This document shows positions 1 to 7,826 of a stretch of DNA of 10,790 nt, in pieces (positions within the stretch are counted from its first letter, which is position 1; each line of letters begins with the position of its first letter). The stretch is from positions 1 to 10,790 of the forward strand of contig JANQFM010000186.1 in assembly GCA_028277865.1 (NCBI GenBank), written 5' to 3'. Both the position numbers and the translations under genes were made by a program. Below the pieces are notes generated by a model, which saw only the letters and a program-made list of their open reading frames with translations, was not told where the DNA came from and made no database searches. The DNA is from Acidobacteriota bacterium. Lineage in GTDB: Bacteria; Acidobacteriota; UBA6911; RPQK01; DATIPO01.

Positions 1-168
1 CGCATTGCCCGCCCGGGGACGCCGCGACAGCCCCTTGGTGCAAAAGCCGCCCAGGCGGGAGATGTCGAAGAATTGCAAAAACTCCAGCCCATATCCAAAG
101 GTCCCCGATGCGGTGAGCACCGGATTCTTGAACTTCTGTCCCGCAATGTCGACCGAAAGATCCGGCAT
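1..168 (-). CDS. pyrD: Dihydroorotate dehydrogenase, N-terminal part (runs off window)
   Basis: The first 56 codons of a minus-strand gene are present; the rest lies beyond the left edge. The protein begins MPDLSVDIAGQKFKNP and continues with TASGTFGYG, then SRLGGFCTKGLS and RPRAGN. That order (LSV-I-G--KNPV, ASGTFGYG, LGG--TKG, PR-GN) is the N-terminal FMN-barrel pattern of class 1, probably 1B, dihydroorotate dehydrogenase, which oxidises dihydroorotate to orotate in pyrimidine synthesis in the cytoplasm. ATG at 168-166 fits the family N-terminus, and no strong Shine-Dalgarno is visible ahead of it. The frame stays open further upstream, but only into repeat-derived sequence (222-256), so a longer start is unlikely. 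It is divergent from the GWxTD gene. The class 1B assignment is inferred from the N-terminus alone. Confidence 0.85.
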   Translation of the reverse strand, partial: MPDLSVDIAGQKFKNPVLTASGTFGYGLEFLQFFDISRLGGFCTKGLSRRPRAGNA

Positions 169-221
169 GGTGGTTTGCCACAGAGCCCCAAAGGGCCCAG
201 ACGCTTCCCTCTCCCCTCTTC

Positions 222-256
222 CGCCTCTCTCAGCGTCTCTGCGCCTCTGCGTGAAA
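222..256 (-). repeat. Dispersed 'cgcAGAGacgc' tandem-word repeat, copy 1
   Basis: Read on the minus strand this is GTTTCACGCAGAGGCGCAG followed by AGACGCTGAGAG, a run of near-repeated 9-10 base words. Four related copies occur at 2002-2035, 2059-2088, 8851-8892 and 9577-9607. This copy sits between the divergent pyrD and GWxTD genes, just upstream of the pyrD start. Function is unknown. Confidence 0.6.
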
Positions 257-305
257 CATGTCGAAAAGAACGTACTCCTCACCGCGCTCTTCGATGAGCC
301 TTTCC

Positions 306-334
306 CTGTCGGCCGCCCAACGCCAGTGTATAAT
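306..334 (+). promoter_or_regulatory. Candidate sigma-70 type promoter of the GWxTD gene
   Basis: A perfect TATAAT lies at 329-334, 26 bp before the TTG start. The best -35 match at 17-bp spacing is CTGTCG (306-311), only three of six consensus bases, so recognition would rest mainly on the -10 box. Transcription would start near 341, giving a leader of about 20 nt that contains the Shine-Dalgarno AGGAGG. Inferred from sequence only. Confidence 0.5.
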
Positions 335-360
335 AGCCGGACTCGTCAGGAGGAGCTATC

Positions 361-2043
361 TTGAATCTTCGCCACCTCACCAAGGCCTGTCATCCCAGGA
401 GATTGCCTCGGTATGCCTTGCTTCTGGCAGTAGCCGGTGTTCTGTCCGTAGCTCCCTCGGCATGGGCCTCCCAGGGGAAGAAATCCGTCCAGGAGCAGGC
501 CCGCCAGGAAGAAGCCGGCAGCTACTACAAGAAGTGGCTTGAAGAAGACGTCGTCTACATCATCTCCCCTGAGGAAAAGGCCGTTTTCGACAGCCTGACC
601 ACAAGCGAAGAAAAAGACCAGTTCATCGAGCAATTCTGGCACCGCCGCGACCCGACTCCCACCACCGTCGAAAACGAGTTCAAGATCGAACACTACCGCC
701 GCATCGCCTATGTCAACGAGCGCTACTTTTCAGGCGTTCCCGGCTGGAAGACCGACCGCGGCAAGATCTATATCCGCTTTGGAGAGCCCGATTCCAAGGA
801 GCGGCAACCCTACGGAGGGCCTTACCGCCGTCCGACTTCCGAAGGGGGCGGCGAAACGACCGTCTTTCCTTTCGAAAAGTGGTGGTACGCCCACATCGAA
901 GGCGTCGGCGACGACATCGAAATCGAGTTCGTGGACAAGAATTTCACCAACGAATACCGCATCTCCATCAATCCCAACGACAAGGACGCCTTTCTTTTCA
1001 CGCCGGGCCATGGCAGCACCCAGGACGAACTCGACGGCATCACCAGCCGCTTTGACCGCGTCAGCGCACCGCTGGGCATCGTGGACGTCAATTCCCCCTT
1101 GCTGCATCGCCGCGACCTGCCCTTCGTCAAGCTGCGCCGCTGGGCACAGCTGCAAAAGAATCCCGAGATCCGCAACAAGCGACTTCAGCAAGTGATCGAT
1201 GCCAACGTCCGCTACGATCAGTTTCCCTTTCAATACCGGGTCGACTGGCTGCGGCTGGACGACAAAGCCCTGGTGCCCCTGACGGTGTCCATCGACAATA
1301 GCGATCTTCACTTCGGAGAGGACGGCAAAGGAGGGCAAGCCGGCATCAATCTTTTTGGACGGGTCAAAAACCTGCAAGGCCGCATCGTCTCCATCTTCGA
1401 AGACGAAATCGTCCAGGCCAAGCAAGGAGAAGCTGTTCTGCAGGGACGGTCGCTCTACCAGAAGATGCTGTTGTTGGATCCGGGCCGCTACCGCCTGGAC
1501 CTGATCTTGGAGGACAGCAACGCAGGGCGTTTGGGCACCGCCCAAGCGGGCTTCCTGATTCCCCGCATTCAACAGGGCCAGTTGACCGCCAGCCCGGTCA
1601 TCCTGGTCGACCGGGTCCAGCCCCTCAGCCAAGAGATCGACACGGGCGAACTGCCGGAGATGTTCGTGCTCGGAACCATGAAAGTGGTGCCCCGCATCGG
1701 GGAAGTCCTCCCGCCTGAGACCAAGCACTCCATGTTCTATTTCCAGCTCTACAATGCCGGCATCGACTCATCGACCCAGATGCCTCAACTGGACCTCACC
1801 TACCAACTCATCGAAAACGGTCAGGTTGCAGAGGAAAAAAAGGACACCGGAGGAAGCCGGGCGGCCTACGTCTCCAATCAAAGGGTGGTCTTGCTGGAGT
1901 ACCTGAGCCTGAGAAAGACAAGCAGCCCGTCCCTGAAACTGCGCATCCAGGTCGAAGACAAGATCAGCGGCCAAAGCCTGACCATCGAAAAGCCCTTCAG
2001 AGTTTCGCGCAAAGAAGCAAAGGCGCAAAGTACGCAGAATTAG
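361..2043 (+). CDS. Secreted GWxTD-domain protein
   Basis: The 560-residue protein starts at TTG 361, chosen because AGGAGG lies about 7 bases upstream and no better start follows near the signal peptide. Residues about 1-36 are a signal peptide: basic start, hydrophobic LLLAVAGVLSVAPSA, probable cut after AWA. Residues about 57-145 match the GWxTD domain, with FIEQFWHRRDPTP (88-100), NERYF and the signature GWKTDRGKIYIRFGEP starting at 128. The remaining ~400 residues look beta-rich and are not assigned. GWxTD proteins are widespread in Acidobacteriota and Bacteroidetes, are of unknown biochemical role, and probably sit in the periplasm or on the outer membrane. The last ~13 residues (VSRKEAKAQST...) are encoded by a dispersed repeat copy, so the original stop was probably lost. 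The gene converges on the TPR gene. Confidence 0.88.
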   Translation: MNLRHLTKACHPRRLPRYALLLAVAGVLSVAPSAWASQGKKSVQEQARQEEAGSYYKKWLEEDVVYIISPEEKAVFDSLTTSEEKDQFIEQFWHRRDPTPTTVENEFKIEHYRRIAYVNERYFSGVPGWKTDRGKIYIRFGEPDSKERQPYGGPYRRPTSEGGGETTVFPFEKWWYAHIEGVGDDIEIEFVDKNFTNEYRISINPNDKDAFLFTPGHGSTQDELDGITSRFDRVSAPLGIVDVNSPLLHRRDLPFVKLRRWAQLQKNPEIRNKRLQQVIDANVRYDQFPFQYRVDWLRLDDKALVPLTVSIDNSDLHFGEDGKGGQAGINLFGRVKNLQGRIVSIFEDEIVQAKQGEAVLQGRSLYQKMLLLDPGRYRLDLILEDSNAGRLGTAQAGFLIPRIQQGQLTASPVILVDRVQPLSQEIDTGELPEMFVLGTMKVVPRIGEVLPPETKHSMFYFQLYNAGIDSSTQMPQLDLTYQLIENGQVAEEKKDTGGSRAAYVSNQRVVLLEYLSLRKTSSPSLKLRIQVEDKISGQSLTIEKPFRVSRKEAKAQSTQN

Positions 2044-2088
2044 GAATGGCAAGGTACCCTTCGCGCTCTTTGCGTCTTTTCGCGAAAC
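2002..2088. terminator. Inverted pair of dispersed repeats between convergent genes (copies 2 and 3)
   Basis: The left arm (2002-2035, beginning GTTTCGCGCAAAG) overlaps the end of the GWxTD gene. The right arm (2059-2088, ending TCTTTTCGCGAAAC) begins right after the TPR stop codon at 2091. The arms are largely complementary: the outer 8 bp are perfect, and inner pairing is broken by a few mismatches. Transcripts from either side could fold into a hairpin of nearly 30 bp around the junction. There is no clear U-tract, so true intrinsic termination is uncertain; mRNA 3'-end protection is an alternative. Confidence 0.45.
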
Positions 2089-2090
2089 CC

Positions 2091-3284
2091 TTATTCTTGC
2101 TTTTCGATCAGCCCCTGCTCCTCCCAAGTCGATAGCTGCATCTTCAGCTTTTCGATCAGCCCTTGAGGATCCGGCTGGGGCGCCAGTTCGATATAACTCC
2201 TGAACTGAGCAGCAGCAGCAGGGATCTCCCCTTGCCTGGCCTGGATCATCCCCAGCAGGAAATGCGACATCGGGTAAGTCTTGGCAGCACCCCTGGATTG
2301 CAGCGTCCGGAAGGCTTGCTTGGCTGATTCCTGCTCTCCCAGGTAGTAGCTCGACACACCCCGGATGTAATGACTTTCGGGGACATTGGGGTTCAGCTCC
2401 AGCAGGCGCTCAGCAAGCCGGCCGGCGCCTTCCCAGTTCTTTTGCCTCAGTTCCAGGCGGGCCAGCCCCAGGTAGGGCCGGATGTACTCGGGATCGGCTG
2501 CGATGGCCTTCTCGAAGGCCTCACGGGCCCTGCCGGCTTTGCCGGCATGCATTCGAGTCTCTCCCAAAAGTGACCAGGCAGCGGAAAATTCCGAATAAGC
2601 CTTGACCGCCTTTTCCAGCTCCTTGGACACTCTGGAAAGGTCGGGCTCTTCTTTCGTCAGCTCCTTCTTGGCTTTTTCATAAGCTTTGGCAGCCTTCGCA
2701 GGTGCCTTGAGGGTGTTGAAGCTGACGCTCGTCCCCTTTACGCCCTCCACCCGATTCAAAGTGATGATTCCAGCATCGGGCTTGCCCAGGGCGCTGCGGA
2801 TGCCCAGTTGCAGTGAGGTGGATTCGAATCCGGCCACAGGAATGACTCGGAATTGGCAGCCTGTCAGATCAACCCTGCCCGGCCCGACCGACCTGAGGCT
2901 GCCCACTCCTCCTTGATCGAGGAATCCCGCGTCCCGGCCGCGGGGGTCCCCGGCCACACTGTTGCCATATGTGCCGGAACGGATTTCAGAGGGCCCCGGG
3001 GGCCGGTGGCCACCCAATTGGGTTGAAAAAGTGCCGTCGCGTTGCGTCGATACAAGGCGCACCGATTGCCCATCGCAAAGCAGCTCCACCTGGACTTCTT
3101 CGGGAGGCGGCGAGCCGTCATCAAGCACAACCCGGCCCGCCAGATGGATCATCTTGGGAACGCCGATACGCCTGGGATTGGGCTCCGAGCCGCGCTGCGC
3201 CGGAGTCTGGGTCTGCTGAAGCGCCGAAAGGCTGCCACCAAGGGTCAGCCCAACCACCGAAACAACCAGAAGTCGCTTGCTCAT
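2091..3284 (-). CDS. Secreted protein with carboxypeptidase-regulatory-like domain and TPR repeats
   Basis: The 397-residue protein starts at ATG 3284, 7 bases after AGGGGA. Residues 1-21 are a signal peptide (MSKRLLVVSVVGLTLGG). Residues about 45-92 look like a carboxypeptidase-regulatory-like beta-sandwich (HLAGRVVLDDGSPPP, then TQRDGTFSTQL). Residues about 95-140 are glycine-rich and low in complexity. About 195-370 carry TPR-type helical repeats, e.g. AREAFEKAIAADPEYIRPYLGLARLE and AERLLELNPNVPESHYIRGVSSYYLGE. TPRs bind partner proteins, and no enzyme motif is seen. The beta-domain plus TPR layout is common in Acidobacteriota; the role is unknown, with an envelope scaffold likely. It lies 87 bp downstream of the TonB-receptor gene on the same strand, so co-transcription is possible. 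The C-terminus carries an in-frame 48-bp-offset duplication of QGLIEK. Confidence 0.85.
   Translation of the reverse strand: MSKRLLVVSVVGLTLGGSLSALQQTQTPAQRGSEPNPRRIGVPKMIHLAGRVVLDDGSPPPEEVQVELLCDGQSVRLVSTQRDGTFSTQLGGHRPPGPSEIRSGTYGNSVAGDPRGRDAGFLDQGGVGSLRSVGPGRVDLTGCQFRVIPVAGFESTSLQLGIRSALGKPDAGIITLNRVEGVKGTSVSFNTLKAPAKAAKAYEKAKKELTKEEPDLSRVSKELEKAVKAYSEFSAAWSLLGETRMHAGKAGRAREAFEKAIAADPEYIRPYLGLARLELRQKNWEGAGRLAERLLELNPNVPESHYIRGVSSYYLGEQESAKQAFRTLQSRGAAKTYPMSHFLLGMIQARQGEIPAAAAQFRSYIELAPQPDPQGLIEKLKMQLSTWEEQGLIEKQE
2100..2165 (-). repeat. Short in-frame direct repeat at the TPR gene 3' end
   Basis: The 18-bp word CTTTTCGATCAGCCC(C/T)TG occurs at 2100-2117 and 2148-2165 with one mismatch. 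The copies are 48 bp (16 codons) apart, so the peptide QGLIEK appears at residues 374-379 and 390-395. A small duplication probably lengthened the C-terminus. Confidence 0.7.
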
Positions 3285-3318
3285 CGCGGGATCCCCTTTT
3301 GAGCCTCATGATTTCGTT

Positions 3319-3343
3319 GGGGGCTCCCTGATCAGGAGCCCCC
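3319..3343 (-). terminator. Strong hairpin between TonB-receptor and TPR genes
   Basis: A perfect 9-bp stem (GGGGGCTCC / GGAGCCCCC) with a 7-base loop lies 29 bp past the stop of the receptor gene and 35 bp before the TPR start. No U-tract follows on the minus strand. It may be an inefficient terminator or an RNA-processing or stability element that sets unequal expression of the two genes. A wholly unrelated role cannot be excluded. Confidence 0.5.
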
Positions 3344-3371
3344 ACACATTGGGCCGTTCGATCCGAATTGA

Positions 3372-6300
3372 CTAGAAGTCGATCCTGAGACCGAACTGGA
3401 TGGTGCGCGGATTGTTGGCCTGGGTGTTGAAAGTACCAAAAGCGGCCGGGTTGGTGAAGGAGAAGGTGGGATTGGTGTAGTAGACGTTGTTGAGCGCGTT
3501 GATGAAGTCGAGGGAGAAGGTGAGGGTCACTGGGTTGTCAAGAGCGACGATGGTGGTCTCCTTTCCGAAGGAGAGGTTGAGGTCCCAGCGAGGCGGTACG
3601 CGGATGGCGCCGCGTCCGTCACGCGTGTCCGTGCTGATATTGATGCGGCGGAAGCTGTTGAAGACGGTCTCGGGATCGGAGAACAGATTCAATCCTGTGC
3701 CCCCGTTGGCCGCGCTGCTGTTGGTGCCAACTCCGTTGGAGCCCGTCACGTTGCTGTTGACGCCGTTGCCGAAACGGGAAATATCGGACGTCGGGATGCC
3801 GCCGACAGCATTGCCGAAAATGGCGCCGCCGCCCCAGACCTGGCCTCCCTGGCTAAAGAGGACGGGTTGGCCGCTGCGCATGGACAGGACTCCAGCAGTG
3901 AACCAGCCGCCCATCAGCTTGTCCCAAAAACCCGTGGCCGAGAATCTGCGATTGACGCCGAAGGGAAGCTCATAGACCCAGTTGAGGTTGGCGATATGGG
4001 TCAGGTCGAAGTTGGAGGGTCCGTATCCCGCATCCAGGTTGAAGCTGTTGGGAACCTGGCCGGCGCTGTTCTGCCAGGCGCCGTTTTGGTCCAGCGATTT
4101 CGAAATGGTGTAGTTGAAGTCGTAGACCAGGCCGTGGGAGAAGTTCTTGCGCAGCGTGAACACGAAAGCGTGGTAATTGGAGCGCCCCCCTGACGTGCGG
4201 ATGAACAGGTCCAGCGACTGCAGGTTGTTGAAGGGCTGCAGCCCGGAGAAAAAGCGCTGGATGTCGATGGTCTGGAATAGGTTGTTCAAGTTCCCGTTGA
4301 TGATGTTCGAGGTGCTGGCCGCCGCCAGGCCGGCCGTTCCCGCAACTCCCGTGCCGGCCAGGGCGTTCTCGAAGAAGGGCTGAGGCGTAACGCTGCCGGG
4401 GGGCACGCCGTTGCGCAGTTCGCCTGCCAAAGCGTCGAAGGCCTGGGCGAAGCTCTGCCCCGAGATCGGATCGACCGCCAAGAAGGGGGTCTGCTGCAGG
4501 TTGAGGCTCTGGTAAAGGTCGCGGCCCATGCGTGAGATGTAGCCCACCTCGAGGATGTGATTGCTGGGCAGCTCGCGCTGGATGGTGAAATCGAGGACGT
4601 GGTTGAAAGGAACCTGGATGGCCGGATCCACCGAGAACGAAAGCAGCTCGGAGAAGATCACTCCCGGAATGACTGGTGATTGGGCCGGGCCGAAAGTGGG
4701 TACGTTGATCGGGCCGTCAACGCCGACCCGGAATGGATCGCCGTCGGCATTGGCCGGGCTGCGGTCGGAGATCGTCTGGGCAAAGCCGATTCCCAAGGTG
4801 GGGATGATCACCGTCTGGACCGTATTAGTGCGGTCCCACAGCAGCGAGTAGCCGCCTCGCAGCACCGTTTTCTTGTCGCCGAAGAGCTTGCCGAAAAAGC
4901 CTCCCTGGAAGGAGGGGTTCCAGGCCACTGCCGCGCGCGGCGACAGGTTTCGGAAGTCGGTGTCAAAGGCGGCGTTTCGCCCCGAATCATTGATGGGAAC
5001 AAAGGCCACATCGGGGTTGAAGATGCTTCCGTTCAGAGAGCTGTCCAGCTTGGGCACCAGATAGTTGTCGCGGGTCAGGAAAGAGCTGGTATCGTCGGCC
5101 AGGGCCGCGATGGTCTGCTTGCCTTCCTTCTCGATGGGCGCCGTGGTCCAGCCATAGTACAGGCCGTAGTTGACCGACAGCGAGGGCTTCACCCGCCAGG
5201 TGTCCAGGAAATAGAAGGAGAAGTAGTTCTGGCTGGTGTCGGCCTCCAGGCTTGATCCCACCGGAAGGGGCTGCAGACCGCCGTCGCGCACCGCCATGAA
5301 GGGGACGTTGCTGACAATCCCCAGCAGCGAGGCGTAAAACTGGTCGTAGCGGCTGACGTCGCTGCTTTGGATAAAGCCGGGGCGCTGCTCGGGCGGGATG
5401 GAGGTGAACTGCAGGTTGCCGACCTCGGCCACAGGCAGTCCGATGGATCCGATCACCTTGTCGTCCCTGAAGTGGATGAAGTTGATGACCCGTGCATCGA
5501 AGCCGTACTGGAAGACATGGTTGCCCTTGATCCAGGTCTGGTTGTCGACGAACTGGAAGTAGTCGGAGTTGCTGGTCTGGATGCGGGCTCTTTGGGTGTC
5601 GACGTCGGTCGGCTCGTCGATGCTTTGCAGGGCGATGTTCAGCGCCACGTTGACGTTGCCGGGCAGCCAGGGCAGGTTGCCGGTGGGCCGGTTGCGTTGA
5701 GTGGGGCGGAAATCCTTGACCCAGCCGAAACGGAATTCGTTGGTGAGCCTGGGGGTCAGGGTGGTGTTGAGGCCCAACAGGGCGTTGCGGGAGCGGATCG
5801 GGTTTTCGGTGGTTCCCAGCAAGTTGGTCAGATCGACCTGGGTTGAAGTGTTCTGCAGCACCCGGTCCCCGGCGAACTTGGCTTCCAAGTTCCAGCCGTC
5901 GGAGATTTCATGGTCAACCCGAATGACGGCAAAGTCGTTTTCGGTGGTCGTGGCCACGTTGGACTGGAATCCCCCCGTGTTCAGCCCGTCTCCGCCCGAG
6001 GCGTTGGGCAAGGGCAGAGCCCTGAAGACCTCCAGTATGGCCGGGTTGGCGCCCAATCCGCGCGGATCGAAGTCGATGGGGTCGATGGTTTGAACCACGC
6101 CTGCGCCGTCTCGGAACTGAAGCAGCCCGTCGCGCATGGTTTGGGTGGGCACAGTCCGGGTAATGGCGGCCGATCCGGGAAGCCGACGGCCCTCATAGTT
6201 CCAGAAGAAGAAGGTCTTGTCCTTGATGATGGGCCCGCCGATGCTGAAGCCGAAGCGGTTGTCCAGCAATTCCGGCTTGGTTGCGTTGCGCCGGTTGTCA

Positions 6301-7082
6301 TTCCAGCGGGTGGCGTTGAGGTTGTCGTTTTGATGATACCAGTAGGCCGAGCCGTGGAAGTTGTTGGTGCCGCGCTTGGTCACCAAAGTCACGTTGGCGC
6401 CCGCCGAGCGGCCGAAGCTGGCATCGGGGTTGGCCACGGCCACCCGGAACTCCTCCACCGACTCCGTGGGAGTGGGGATGGCGGTGCGGGTGGCACCGAT
6501 CACATTGTCGGAGACGTCGATGCCGTCCAGCTGAAAAGTCTGCTGGTCGCGGCGGCTTCCGGTGACAGTCGTGCCCGCACCGTCCGGCGCAGTACCCGGC
6601 TGCAGGCTGAAGAGCGTGATGACGGCGCGGGTGGCGTTGGGCAGTTTGGTGAGCCGTTTGGATTCGATGGTGTTGCCCACCGTGGCGTCGCTCTTTTGCA
6701 GAACGACTTCACTGGTCGCAGTGACGGTTACCAGCTCCGAGATTTCACCCAATTCCATTTGGATGTCCTGACGGTGGGAACTCTGGATGACCAGGCGGAT
6801 GTCGTGGTAGACGGCTGTCTTGAATCCCTCCATCTCGGCCTTCAGTTCATAGATTCCGGGAAGGATGGTCCCGAAAACGTAGGCGCCCTGGTCGTTGCTG
6901 AACGTTTGAAGTTCGGCGCCGGTGTCGATTCGGGTCAGGGTCAAAGTCACGCCCGGGACGAGAGCCCCGGTGGAGTCCTTGACGGTGCCCGACAGGCGGG
7001 TGAAAGAAGTTTGTGCCAGCGCCGTAGCGGCCAGGCACAGCGCTACAAGCAAAGCGGCACAGGCAATCCGCTTTCTCTTCAT
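3372..7082 (-). CDS. Oar-like TonB-dependent receptor with carboxypeptidase regulatory-like N-terminus
   Basis: The 1236-residue outer membrane protein starts at ATG 7082, 6 bases after a strong GGGAGG (7089-7094). Residues 1-23 are a signal peptide ending ALA, with Q24 following. Residues about 28-112 are a carboxypeptidase-regulatory-like domain (LSGTVKDSTGALVPGVTLTL, then SNDQGAYVFGTILPGIYELKAE). The plug follows at about 118-240, including TVTGSRRDQQTFQLDGIDVSD and the conserved SVEEFRVAVANPDASFGRSAGANVTLVTK region. About 240-1236 form the beta-barrel, including TFFFWNYEGRR, and end in the typical aromatic residue (LRIDF). This matches the Oar/SusC-related family that is greatly expanded in Acidobacteriota. 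The ligand is unknown; glycans or peptides are usual guesses. Length is normal for the group and no frameshift is seen. Long open frames on the other strand here are shadows. Confidence 0.93.
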   Translation of the reverse strand: MKRKRIACAALLVALCLAATALAQTSFTRLSGTVKDSTGALVPGVTLTLTRIDTGAELQTFSNDQGAYVFGTILPGIYELKAEMEGFKTAVYHDIRLVIQSSHRQDIQMELGEISELVTVTATSEVVLQKSDATVGNTIESKRLTKLPNATRAVITLFSLQPGTAPDGAGTTVTGSRRDQQTFQLDGIDVSDNVIGATRTAIPTPTESVEEFRVAVANPDASFGRSAGANVTLVTKRGTNNFHGSAYWYHQNDNLNATRWNDNRRNATKPELLDNRFGFSIGGPIIKDKTFFFWNYEGRRLPGSAAITRTVPTQTMRDGLLQFRDGAGVVQTIDPIDFDPRGLGANPAILEVFRALPLPNASGGDGLNTGGFQSNVATTTENDFAVIRVDHEISDGWNLEAKFAGDRVLQNTSTQVDLTNLLGTTENPIRSRNALLGLNTTLTPRLTNEFRFGWVKDFRPTQRNRPTGNLPWLPGNVNVALNIALQSIDEPTDVDTQRARIQTSNSDYFQFVDNQTWIKGNHVFQYGFDARVINFIHFRDDKVIGSIGLPVAEVGNLQFTSIPPEQRPGFIQSSDVSRYDQFYASLLGIVSNVPFMAVRDGGLQPLPVGSSLEADTSQNYFSFYFLDTWRVKPSLSVNYGLYYGWTTAPIEKEGKQTIAALADDTSSFLTRDNYLVPKLDSSLNGSIFNPDVAFVPINDSGRNAAFDTDFRNLSPRAAVAWNPSFQGGFFGKLFGDKKTVLRGGYSLLWDRTNTVQTVIIPTLGIGFAQTISDRSPANADGDPFRVGVDGPINVPTFGPAQSPVIPGVIFSELLSFSVDPAIQVPFNHVLDFTIQRELPSNHILEVGYISRMGRDLYQSLNLQQTPFLAVDPISGQSFAQAFDALAGELRNGVPPGSVTPQPFFENALAGTGVAGTAGLAAASTSNIINGNLNNLFQTIDIQRFFSGLQPFNNLQSLDLFIRTSGGRSNYHAFVFTLRKNFSHGLVYDFNYTISKSLDQNGAWQNSAGQVPNSFNLDAGYGPSNFDLTHIANLNWVYELPFGVNRRFSATGFWDKLMGGWFTAGVLSMRSGQPVLFSQGGQVWGGGAIFGNAVGGIPTSDISRFGNGVNSNVTGSNGVGTNSSAANGGTGLNLFSDPETVFNSFRRINISTDTRDGRGAIRVPPRWDLNLSFGKETTIVALDNPVTLTFSLDFINALNNVYYTNPTFSFTNPAAFGTFNTQANNPRTIQFGLRIDF

Positions 7083-7553
7083 TTTGAACCTCCCTAGTTA
7101 GTGCGTTAGGCTGCCCGGCCCCCTAGCTGACAAGCCGGACAGAGCAAACAAGTTTCGAAACACGGCGAAAACTCGATTCGCGTCCCCAGACCGGCGAGCA
7201 GTAAGGGAGCCCTGCGAATCGCGCTCGATGCTTCGAATGTAGCTGCAGCGAGCAACCAAATACGCGCCGAGCCTGGATCAGGCAGCGGACTCCGTACCGG
7301 ACGCCCCTCCGGCCCGAGCAAGAAGGGAAACCCCATGACGTCCCTTCACCATCTGCCAAGCTGACACGACTATTGTCAAAATACGATTGCCCGCAACAAA
7401 CTACACGCTTTACCGTGAACTAAAGCAATTGTGGTGCCGCAGCAGCCATCCCATCTAAAAAGATTGTTAAGTTGCGGTTTTCCAGTGTATTATCGCCATT
7501 TGCCTGCAATTCCCGAAAGGCCATTGAGGCAACTCAGATCCAAGAAACGCTAT

Positions 7554-7577
7554 GATGATCCAATAAATTGGATCATC
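7554..7577. repeat. Perfect 10-bp inverted repeat in the AT-rich island
   Basis: GATGATCCAA (7554-7563) and TTGGATCATC (7568-7577) are exact reverse complements separated by TAAA. The core word GATCCAA also appears at 7537-7543 and 7671-7677. It could be an operator for a dimeric regulator or an RNA hairpin with a tetraloop. The sequence alone does not decide. Confidence 0.75.
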
Positions 7578-7699
7578 CGTTTGAATTGCATTTACTATAG
7601 GGGTGGGTTAAAGGAAAATAGTTCTGCATTCAACAGTCTTTCTGGGCATAATGAAGGACTGGGCGGAGTTGATCCAAGCTGAGGCGATTCTGTAGGCAT

Positions 7700-7739
7700 C
7701 CTAGAAAAGCCCGGCCTGTATCATTCGGCCTCTTTTAGG
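7700..7739 (+). terminator. Terminator-like hairpin before tRNA-Leu
   Basis: CCT(AG)AAAAG pairs with CTTTTAGG and an inner GGCC pairs with GGCC, around a 10-base loop. There is an asymmetric internal loop (CCC against T). The A-run before and T-run after the stem resemble a bidirectional intrinsic terminator, though the T-run is only four and interrupted. It could end a transcript from the AT-rich island. Confidence 0.4.
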
Positions 7740-7801
7740 AGGGGCAGTCAGTCATCCACTGGAAGGGGATCCGAGTCAGGATACCCGCGTGCCACCTTTG
7801 C

Positions 7802-7807
7802 TACAAT
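7802..7807 (+). promoter_or_regulatory. Candidate -10 element for tRNA-Leu
   Basis: TACAAT lies 19 bp before the mature tRNA 5' end, the spacing expected for a tRNA promoter with a short leader. I see no good -35 box at 16-18 bp upstream, so support is partial. Confidence 0.4.
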
Positions 7808-7826
7808 GCCCAAGCGGGTGTTGGGT

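Larger units (their letters stand above)
7083..7826. other. Gene-free region with an AT-rich island
   Basis: No convincing gene is seen in these 744 bp. The part next to the receptor gene (7083 to about 7380) has the window's usual high GC and should hold the receptor's promoter and 5' leader. A minus-strand TTGACA lies at 7379-7374, but its best partner at 17-bp spacing, GCAGAT (7356-7351), is weak. From about 7380 to 7680 composition drops: I counted about 43% GC over 7441-7680, with 35% in 7561-7620. This island contains a TTGTTA-N18-TATTAT promoter-like pair (7464-7493, plus), a perfect inverted repeat and a terminator-like hairpin, each listed or discussed separately. The 83-codon GTG-started frame at 7431-7682 lacks a ribosome binding site and is not called. 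Confidence 0.7.

Noticed and set aside
5..364. 119-codon plus-strand frame at the left edge
   Set aside because: It is antisense to pyrD and runs through repeat sequence and the GWxTD promoter.
730..1728. 332-codon minus-strand frame opposite the GWxTD gene
   Set aside because: It is a codon-bias shadow with no domain match, while the GWxTD frame has a signal peptide, a diagnostic motif and a Shine-Dalgarno.
5910..7097. 395-codon plus-strand frame antisense to the TonB-receptor gene
   Set aside because: The receptor reading is clearly the real one. The antisense frame is valine, glycine and aspartate rich, lacks motifs, and follows from the GC-skewed codons of the true gene.
7106..7359. Two minus-strand frames in the leader of the TonB-receptor gene
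   Set aside because: Low-complexity translations in overlapping frames with no Shine-Dalgarno; more likely untranslated leader.
7431..7682. 83-codon GTG-started frame in the AT-rich island
   Set aside because: There is no ribosome binding site, no recognisable motif and biased composition. A non-coding RNA or regulatory role fits as well.
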